Below are positions 56,310 to 64,000 of a stretch of 64,000 bases of DNA, in pieces. The stretch spans positions 82,929,056 to 82,993,055 of the forward strand of contig CM049310.1 in NCBI GenBank assembly GCA_026874595.1, given 5' to 3'. The notes below the pieces were generated by a model. The model was given only the letters and a program-made list of their open reading frames with translations. It was not told the origin of the DNA and made no database searches. Origin of the DNA: Sipunculus nudus. Lineage: Eukaryota > Annelida > Sipuncula > Golfingiida > Sipunculidae. Position numbers and translations under genes: made by a program. Numbering within the stretch: position 1 is the stretch's first letter; every line of letters begins with the position of its first letter.

Positions 56310-57114
56310 TGCAAGTGTCTCTTTGACCAATCTCGTGAGGGTTCCTGATATCTCGTTCACTCGCCGCTGGATGAGTCTCGGCGATCATTTTTAGAATAAA
56401 CTCGAGAATATTATATCTCGAGAAAAAGTTGATATACCTATGTCTCACTGACCTTTTTTGGAAAGTGTCTCATTTATTTGTCTCGAGATATGTCTCATTG
56501 ATCTATAAAATTGTCTTATTAGGTTATTTTGAGAGTTGTCTGATAGTCCAAATATCTAATACAATTTCCCGTTGACTTTTCTTGAGAAGGTTTCGTTAAA
56601 GCGTCGCAAGACGAATCTTGTTTACTTTTCCATTCTAATTATTCTCGATTTGTCCAGTCTACTAATGTCTAGAAGTGCTTTACCAATCAGCTCGTTGACG
56701 TTTCTCGAGAAGTGTCTCCGTGATTTAATTTAAAAAAGTGTCGAGTTTATTTATTTTAATGATTATTTATCTTGAAAAGTGTCTCAGTAGTTTGTCTGGA
56801 GACATACCGAGGTCACTTATCTCGAGTAATATCTCACTGGTTTATCTGGAGAAGTACCTAGGTCAATTATCACAAGCAATGTCTCGCTAGTATATCTGGA
56901 GACGTACCAATAAACGTATCTCGAGAAATATCTCGCTGGTTTATCTGGAGACGTACCTAGGTAACTTATCACTAGCAATGTCTCGCTAGTATATCTGGAG
57001 ACGTACCAATAAACGTATCTCGAGAAATATCTCGCTGGTTTATCTGGAGACGTACCTGGTGAACGTTTCTCGAGGAATGTCCCGCTGTTTAATCTGGAGA
57101 ACTACCCGGTTAAC
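56310..57114. repeat. ~49-bp minisatellite with 99-bp higher-order dimer
   Basis: The monomer is built from TATCTCGAGAAATATCTCGC, TGGTTTATCTGGAGACGTAC and CTAGGTAAC. Between about 56870 and 57050 two monomer types (49 and 50 bp) alternate as a 99-bp dimer, repeated nearly identically. Leftward from about 56750 only scattered TCTCGAG and TCTCACTG motifs remain, indicating an ageing array edge. Confidence 0.85.
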
Positions 57115-57115
57115 A

Positions 57116-57757
57116 TACTGTGGTTGCCTTTATATCGGCGGGGCTGAATTTTCGCGTTTTTTTATGTTAAAACTTGCAAGGGGTTCCTTTTTCGCGCTCT
57201 GTCATTAGTGTTGAAGTATATTTTACTTATCAAATGTAAAACTTTAATTAGAATGTAGGGACCAAATTATTTCATGAATCGCTGATTTCACTATTATCTC
57301 TTATAAGCCCAATATTTCTCTGTCCGGATATGCATGTTTGAACAGTCACGAAGGGCTGAGCCGACGTGTGCAGGAAGCATTGACCCCGCTGGCTCTAAAT
57401 AGTTCTGGGCCAAGTCTCGTTCAAAACAACTAACATGTCGGTAAGGTGTGAGAAACCATCCTGTGACTAGACAACCGGGATATAAGCTTCGGGAAACTGT
57501 CTTGATATAAGGGTATCAAACATAGTTTGGCGCGTCATGGGATTTCGGTTGTGACATCAGCATAAGTCCTTTATACAGATACAAGGTGGTGCTACCCTTG
57601 CAGCTACGTTCACTACTTTAGGTAGCAAATTTTATTCATTAACAATAACTAAATACGGCACAATATGAAAGCGTACCTACTGTTAAATATTCATTTTTAG
57701 GCGTTACTGGATGGCATATAGCTTGGCACACATACACTTCAAATATATCCGATAGGA
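57116..57757. mobile_element. Insertion in the 49-bp minisatellite; left end is M2-like
   Basis: Starts TACTGTGGTTGCCTTTATA and continues GAATTTTCGCG, matching the M2 left terminus. The right M2 terminus is not recognisable before the satellite resumes at about 57760. Satellite phase is kept across the insert: GGTTAAC before it and TATCCCGAGGAATGTCTCGC after it. Confidence 0.5.
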
Positions 57758-57855
57758 TAGTATCCCGAGGAATGTCTCGCTAGTTTATCTGGAGATGTAC
57801 CAGGTAAGTGTATCTCGAGAATATCTCGTTGCTTTGACTCGATGAGTACACTCAC
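57758..57855. repeat. ~49-bp minisatellite, right arm
   Basis: Two units, CGAGGAATGTCTCGCTAG, TTTATCTGGAGATGTACC and TATCTCGAGAATATCTCG, continue the array at 56310-57114. Confidence 0.8.
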
Positions 57856-59420
57856 TTGAACGGAATGGTCGTCTGCACGGTTTAAAAGATGAGCCTTTTA
57901 ATATTGAGCAAATCTACAAGAAACAACAAAGAGAATATCTTTCAAAAAAGTTAATTATCCTCCTGCACGAAATATATACAGGTAATACTCAACTGTATTT
58001 GGTATGATTATATGAATATAAGGGATAAGTATACATATAATGACATATACCCGGATTTATTGTGCACCCGGGGTCCTGGCCTCCAGTTCTTTCCACTGGC
58101 TCCCTGGCCTTGTAATAAACTTTACATTCTACCTATCTTGGCCGCTTTATCCAAAGGCAATTTATCTTGTGGCTATTTCCTTATTAAGGGTGATGTATTT
58201 TATCCGGGGGGACGCGACATTTAGAAAACATGAACCGACCGATGAATAATCAACTCTTTTAATTTGGTCCATTTATGGTCTGTTTTTGCTTTACAAAGAA
58301 TCATTAGACATTGATGAATTGGCCTTGTCACAGGAAAAGGGTGTCTATAAAAAGCTGCTCTGTTTTTTTTTTTTTTCAAAGGATATCACTAAAATTAGAA
58401 AATGTTAATCTCGAGTTGCTTTTACCATTCTACCTTTGTTCAAACTGATGTGGTCGTTTTAATTTTTTTAGATTATTATATATTAGATTTTAAGACATGA
58501 TCGCTCCATGTGCTGTTTACTCCATTTGCAATATAACCTTTACTCCATTGTTGGGCCAGGGTACATGTTTCCCTTATGCGTAATTATATAACAACGCTAA
58601 TTTTGACAGAGAACTTATAACGCGAAGCTCCCCTGATGGCTATATACGGCAAAGGCGGCCTTTACAAACCGGGGTAAGCGGAATGAGTTTGAACGAATCT
58701 ACCGTGCACTTCGCAATAAGTGTAGGATTTATGACGGTCCTCTGTCTGTAATTTTCAAATATATTCAAACTAGACACTTCTAATTTGACATCCTGAAAGG
58801 TTTAGATGAGGTTTTTCAGGAAACAGATGATAATTTGTATTTCTGTCGGCTGTTGCAAGAGAAACCTTCATTTTCATAACATATCAATGATTCGCTTACC
58901 TGTGATGTAAGACTCGGGTCTACGTTTCCAGGAACACTGACTAAGGTTCATACTCGAGGGTCCTGGACTCGGACTTGTACTTGGAATAAGAGGATATTAC
59001 TCGAGTAATCAGACTGGGTCCATATCTGTCACATACGATAAAACTTCAACGCAAGTGCGAAATGCCAACAGAATAATACAAACAATTATATTTACCAAGC
59101 TTTAAACCTCTGCATCTGACGCAATATAAACACCTATTACAGATTAACTAAAATGAACTTACAAGATGTAATGAATTGTTGGTGGACACGAAATTTACAC
59201 GACTTTTGTGATTTGCTGATTATGAATAGGTTGAATCTGAATCCTACAAGTGTGCATCGTATGTTCTATAATTATAGAATAGAATTATATATTTTATCGC
59301 ATTTGCATTTGCATTTGTATTTGAAAAAATTTTTAATTGCATTTGCATATAAATTTGATTATTTGAAGCACTTGCATTTGCATTAAAGATTTATGTATTG
59401 GGCCACTGGTCGCACCCAGG
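57856..59420. other. No gene; GACTCGGA-type patch at 58908-59015
   Basis: GACTCGGGTCTACG, CTGGACTCGGACTTGTAC and TACTCGAGTAATCAGACTGG form a short fourth patch of the degenerate hexamer repeat. A TTGCATTTGCATTTG motif occurs at about 59300-59385. Otherwise AT-rich. Confidence 0.45.
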
Positions 59421-59424
59421 ACAA

Positions 59425-59570
59425 GCTTTTTTTCACTTGTGCATCGGATTGAGCAGACAGTTTTTAAACGAAATATTGACAGATACATTAATTTGTTTAA
59501 GGAAATACACTTTATTCCGTGTATGTTAAATATACCTGCTATAAATATGAGAATAGGTCCCTTAAATATC
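59425..59570 (+). repeat. Dispersed repeat fragment shared with 38625-38755
   Basis: CTTTTTTTCACTT, AAACGAAATATTGACAGATAC, ACACTTTATTCCGTGTATG and GAATAGGTCCC occur in the same order in both places. Confidence 0.55.
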
Positions 59571-61520
59571 TCACTGCTCCAATGTTTGACATATTCAGCT
59601 TTTCATGTATATAGTAGAAATCTGAAATATAGTATACTTAGGTGACGTCAATATACTAAGTAATTACACAGGTAATGTCTGATTTAACTGATCGTCGTGG
59701 ACAAAGGACCGCATATGATATTCATTACTTTTAACGAGACTTTTCCATGATAACATTGGTTATATACACTCTAAGTCCTGAATCTAACAGTTGTTCCAGG
59801 CCGAGCTTGGGAATCAGTTCCCCACAAATGATAAATATTGATGATGCCGTTCCCCTGACCACCTGCTAGACATGCTAAAAGGTCTTCACTGGCTACGGCC
59901 TACACCTGTTCGCGGGGCCATCAGGGCCAAGTTGATGTAAAGATTCGTCCACTTCTCATCGCTCATGGCAGGTCCAAATTTATAAACGACCCCCAAAAGG
60001 CCATAAAATTACCCCCGGCAACATTGTAGACGTACTGGGCTCCAGCCGGCGTTCATCCAATTGCTGAGCTTCTGTACTGAAGATGCTGAACACAAGCATT
60101 GTTCTATTATTACGGAGACACTGAAATTACTGCAGGACTGGTTTTCAACCAACTGTCCAACATTTGGAAGAAAACAATCTTAATCTTAAGTGTTGTTTTT
60201 TTAAGTTTCCGTTGTGACTGATTTTCCTACATCTTTTATGTTTAAAAAAGAAATATTTTATATACAATTCTTGCCTTTTTGTTTTCCCAAGGGTTTCAAA
60301 TTCGTAATATGCGCAAAAGAGAAATTATCTCTGAAAAAAGGCCTTTGTTATTAGGAAGCTCCAGTCTTTCAGAGATGACTAAAATACTAAAATGACTGGC
60401 AGTGTAAATTGGTTCACCCGTAAAACTCAGCCATTTAACACAAAAATTTAATATTGCATGCACATTTTAAGAATTAAAATCAAAACTTAATTGTTATAGT
60501 GGAATAACTAGAAGAGGGTCTTAATGATGCACTAGGGGCAAATGTATTAAATTATTGGTGGTTTCTGAAGCGAGAATATTCCCTGTGATTTTCTACCCAA
60601 AGTGCTTCCACATTGCTTGAACATTTTAAATAAATACTGTAAGCATTTCTTCACAGCACCAGTGGGACATCCTTTCCCACAGCCACCCCTCTCGTCCAAT
60701 ACACACCCTTGACAAACAACCGGGCTTCCCTGCAAGGACGTTTGTAAAACAAAATTGCCCCCCCCCCCCCCTGTTTTGTTTGAGTCAGGAATATGATGGA
60801 CCTACATAACAGCCCGTAAAATGCTCGCTCGGGACCAGATTTTTTTAGGTTTTGATGGAGAGACTGTAATCTGGCTGAGTTTCGTCGTATCAGGTGGTTT
60901 ATCAATTTATCTATCCTGTTCAAACGTTTAAGTTCATAGTCTTCATGCTGAGGTAATTATCAATTCATTATATTGAGCATTTAATGAATACTTAGCATCC
61001 ATGGCGTCAAAGAGTGGCACTTTTATTTTCAGTTGGATTTTTTTATTACCTTTGATCTTAATCTATCTGTTTGATTATCGTTATAGAGGCAGGTCTAATG
61101 TGACGTATCTAAGGTCATTGGCATAAAAATAAACATACTCATTAAATCCTTTGTCTTTGATAAACCTTTATATCTCATTCTAATGGCCCATGTTTTACAA
61201 GCTTAAATGTTCTCTGGCAATTTGTAGACAACAGTAGGTTGGATTTTATCCACATACTTGAGTTTAATGATCAAACATTGGAAGTAATCCCGGGCTATAT
61301 ATCATAGCATACAGTAATTAAATGTTCGCATATTAAACAGTTCTGACCTGCTGTTTAAACTTAACAAACACTTGGTATCTTATTTCTGGTGTCCCTGGAG
61401 AATGATATATCGCCTTGACGACGCAGATAAACTCTTCCAATTCAAGAAGGAATTCAAATCAAGGACGGTCTACAAAACCTCATGTGGACTTGTTTTGTAA
61501 AGCCATCGCTCACCTCCCAT
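59571..61520. other. No gene; M2 fragment at 60268-60345 and poly-C at 60758-60771
   Basis: TTGCCTTTTTGTTTTCCCAAG, given in parts (TTGCCTTTTTGTTTTCCC, then AAGGGTTTCAAATTCG), with GAAATTATCTCTG, matches the M2 left arm. DHLLDMLKGLHWLRP at about 59860 faintly recalls retroelement proteins but breaks into stops. A CRE-like TGACGTCA is at 59643-59650. Confidence 0.4.
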
Positions 61521-61522
61521 CA

Positions 61523-61570
61523 CCCTTCCGCCAGAGGTCGTTCCTATTTAAAATTAACCTCTTCAAGTGA
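61523..61570 (-). repeat. Dispersed repeat family D1, 3'-end fragment
   Basis: The reverse complement reads GAAGAGGTTAATTTT, then AACGACCTCTGGCGGAAGG, matching the end of D1 copies 1 and 3. The rest of the element is absent. Confidence 0.5.
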
Positions 61571-62500
61571 GGAATTGTGGGTCGACGAGATTGATCCAGC
61601 GAAAAACGATGAAAACGGAACAAGTAGGCCTAACTTGAGTCGTGATACAAGCCATTCGGGATTATGTACTGCAACACTCACCCATCCAGCCCGATCCAAG
61701 ATGTAAAATTTTTCTCGCACATTGTGGGTGTTGTGAAAAAGTATACTTAAAAGATAACGTCGGTGACAGCGTACTTGTTGGCTATGAGGCGTCCTCAAAA
61801 ATGCAGAATAATTGCATCTTCATCGAGCTTTACAGTACAAACCTCGTTGAAGGATGTAAAGGTACGCTGGTCGAAGACTTTCAAATGTCAGAGTGCTGAA
61901 ATGTACGTATAGGCCTAAATGTAACACGACCAAACTGAAAAGACTTACATAATTCAACATTTGGTTCAAATCAGTTAAGCCCGAGAACAATGACTTAATG
62001 TAACATATTGTTAATTATTACAAGACATTATTAACAACATCACAATAGAATTATCAAAACAGGAGTAACCCTGCCAACATGAGTGTCGGGTATTTTTTTC
62101 ACAGCTGAGTCAACATATAGGGGTTAGCTTTACCGCATTTAGTGTGTATCCAATCAATGCAATTCAGAATTGGCGCAAATATGATAAGGCGGAAATGTCT
62201 AATTATTGGGTACTTCGGGCTTGCAGCGAATACAAAGCGTGGCGCCAAGAGCACGCATGCGCATTGACTGTACCCTTACTGTTTTATTTGATTTTACTCT
62301 GACAACTTAGCTTTGGTTTCCACACGCCTCCGTTACGTCTAAATATAGTGACTATATATAGTGACTGACATTACAAAGATGAAAAGGCTAAAAATTCGTC
62401 CAGAAGTAATTTAATATTAATATTATATCCATCAAGTATATATCATTTTAAACCTGTGTTGTGTTCTTTCTGACGTTATATGAATTTACGAAATTTTCAA
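61571..62500. other. No gene recognised
   Basis: Frames of 74-85 codons at 61482-61899 overlap on both strands and have no recognised domain. One starts inside the D1 fragment. Confidence 0.35.
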
Positions 62501-62504
62501 AATT

Positions 62505-62825
62505 TAAATTTTAAATGGTGTACAATTTTTAGCAGCCAGTAACGGCAAACCACTTTCTAATGGGATAATATCAAACTACACGACAATATCTCAAATCCGA
62601 TTTTGTTTTTCCTCTACAGTTTTTCTTTCATATTAAAAATGAAATTTAATATTTTTATTGAATCAAAATTTAAAAATTCAATTTTAAGTTGGAAAGATAC
62701 ATGATACATAAACACAAAAAATACAGTTTTGAGATGGTGTCATTTAGTTTGATGATAGCTAGATGAGAAGGAGTTTGCTATTACTGTTTTACAATTGAGT
62801 TACATTTAAAAAAAAACTTTTGGAC
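62505..62825. mobile_element. Foldback/palindromic element, shorter copy F2
   Basis: The left arm has GCCAGTAACGGCAAACCACT, AATATCAAACTACACGACAA and TATCTCAAA. The reverse complement of the right arm has ACAGTAATAGCAAACTCCTT, ATCATCAAACTAAATGACAC and CATCTCAAAACTG. The motifs CCAGTAAC(A/G)G, GTGTACA and the CAAACTACA block match F1 at 35545-36226, so F2 is a shorter relative. Confidence 0.6.
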
Positions 62826-63226
62826 TGATTTTAAATTAAATTTTTTTTTTTTTGCCAAGGATGTTCCCTTGAAGGATAAAAAAGCCAACGGTGTGCCCGA
62901 TCAAAATTTTCAGTCAGCGCGTGTTTGAATTAACAATAAAATTATTCTGATTGACTTTATTTCACAGGATTACATTTTTAAAGTGTCACATTTCATATTT
63001 AGCATGTATTGAATAAAGCCAATCTTTTGAACCTTCTATAAAATTAGCCAAACAGCGCCGACCCCAACGGTGTACAAGCTGTCCATTTTGTTGATACACA
63101 TGCATTTGTTTTTGACACCGCCGATTGGTCGATGATCGTAACAACAAGGACATCTAGGGGTAAACCGATGAACCAGAGGTTTGCAAATTATAAAAGATGG
63201 ATGTTGCTTTACATGTTCTCGCACAC
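62826..63226. other. No gene recognised
   Basis: AT-rich with a short poly-T run near 62840. Confidence 0.4.
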
Positions 63227-63555
63227 TGCGCAGACTCGAACGCACAAGTTTACGACCCCCACAATGCACCGGGGCTTCTCAATACACCAGCGGCGTATGT
63301 ATAAATGTTGTAAAGAGAACAATGTATTCCGGGCAAGTGTTTGGATAAGAAATGTTTCAAGGCATATTACATAAACATGGCTTTTTTTGTGGAAGAGACA
63401 TTACGGATAAAGTAATATTTTGTAAGTTTGCGCATGTGAATTGTAAAAAGAAGGCGTTTCCTTGAAATTTAACAGTTTAGACAAATAATCCCGGCCGTCC
63501 TACAGTGCCCTCACAGACGAGATTCGTTTTGAGTAGAAACGACCTCTGGCGGAAG
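63227..63555 (+). repeat. Dispersed repeat family D1, copy 3
   Basis: CTGCGCAGACTCGAACGCAC, CCCCCACAATGCACCGGGG, ATGTGAATTGTAAAAAGAAG, CCCGGCCGTCCTACAGTGCC, GATTCGTTTTGAGTAGAAAC and GACCTCTGGCGGAAG. This copy has the clearest 3' end. Confidence 0.75.
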
Positions 63556-64000
63556 AGTGATGCTCTCACAAACAACAGCTAGTGCGCAATCAACCACCAC
63601 CAGTAGCATGGTTCCCAGTCCGCCTTGCAAGAATACACCGCGAGAAAACAAAAGTCGAGCCACGTGTCAGGATGTTGACACGTGTTGGTTTGCACGCTTC
63701 GAAACACCGTGATTTAATGCTCCTCAGTTGATGGCAAATTTGAGAAAAATGCTTATTCTTTTTATGCAAAGTCTTGAAATATGCCATGATGAGACTGTCT
63801 GAGTGGTTTCTGAACATAAATAAGCACATTTAAAGCGGTTTCTACTCCAGTAAAAACAACATCAGGACGCGGGGCATTGCATGTCACTGTAAATTGACAG
63901 ATTTACCTATTTTTGACGTCTGCGTTTAGGGCGTTTATTCTGCGACATTTTAACTGTAATTGGCACGTTAATATTTTATTATATGAACAATCTCTGCGCA
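63556..64000. other. No gene recognised at the right window edge
   Basis: The 79-codon minus-strand frame at 63590-63829 has no recognised motif. Confidence 0.35.

Noticed and set aside
59860-59940. Peptide DHLLDMLKGLHWLRP resembling a retroelement motif
   Set aside because: The frame breaks soon after and no neighbouring RT blocks line up.

Overview
This window reads as non-coding genomic DNA from a multicellular animal, most probably a marine invertebrate and perhaps a mollusc. It is AT-rich, has no operon-like gene packing, and every long open frame can be explained by repeats or chance. TA and TC microsatellites are long, and several dispersed repeat families recur on both strands. The mollusc placement is inference from the style of the repeats; nothing here identifies a species. 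I found no intact protein-coding gene and no true tRNA, rRNA or CRISPR locus.

Layout. 0.4-2.4 kb is a CT-rich tract interrupted by a GC-rich element with terminal inverted repeats (609-1396), a TC microsatellite, a tRNA-derived SINE with a perfect 13-bp target-site duplication (1775-2068) and a C-run-rich mini-element (2207-2402). 5.5-6.5 kb holds an LTR-like repeat sitting inside a ~34-bp minisatellite. 6.9-8.05 kb is a TIR element (family M1) split by a 5'-truncated non-LTR retrotransposon carrying a decayed reverse-transcriptase C-terminus, followed by a SINE. 8.6-14.2 kb has several copies of a CGCG-rich element with TACTGTGGTTG...CAACCACAGTA ends (family M2), plus a solo LTR-like element at 12541-12932. 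15-19 kb has tandem duplications, a 45-bp minisatellite and a long TA tract.

20.7-32 kb contains SINEs, an M1 copy, a large 40-bp minisatellite (28.3-29.1 kb) and one copy each of two other dispersed families. 35.5-36.2 kb is a large foldback palindrome. 37-40 kb has M1 copies tangled with two different segmental duplications. 40.2-40.7 kb is another minisatellite. 41-48 kb carries dispersed repeats, a GC-rich CGGCCGA-rich block, a TC tract, SINEs and the best-preserved M1 copy (48212-48491). 52.4-53.1 kb is a 644-bp LTR-like element inside a TA tract. 54 kb is GA-rich. 55.3-55.7 kb is a SINE. 56.3-57.9 kb is a 49-bp/99-bp higher-order minisatellite split by an insertion. The remainder is mostly unrecognised AT-rich sequence with further repeat fragments.

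The window is therefore best read as a layered record of insertions: LTR-like, LINE, SINE and TIR elements repeatedly landing inside satellites, microsatellites and each other. No gene network can be described. Family boundaries and copy relationships were worked out by eye from shared motifs. Assignment to named transposon superfamilies is tentative unless stated.
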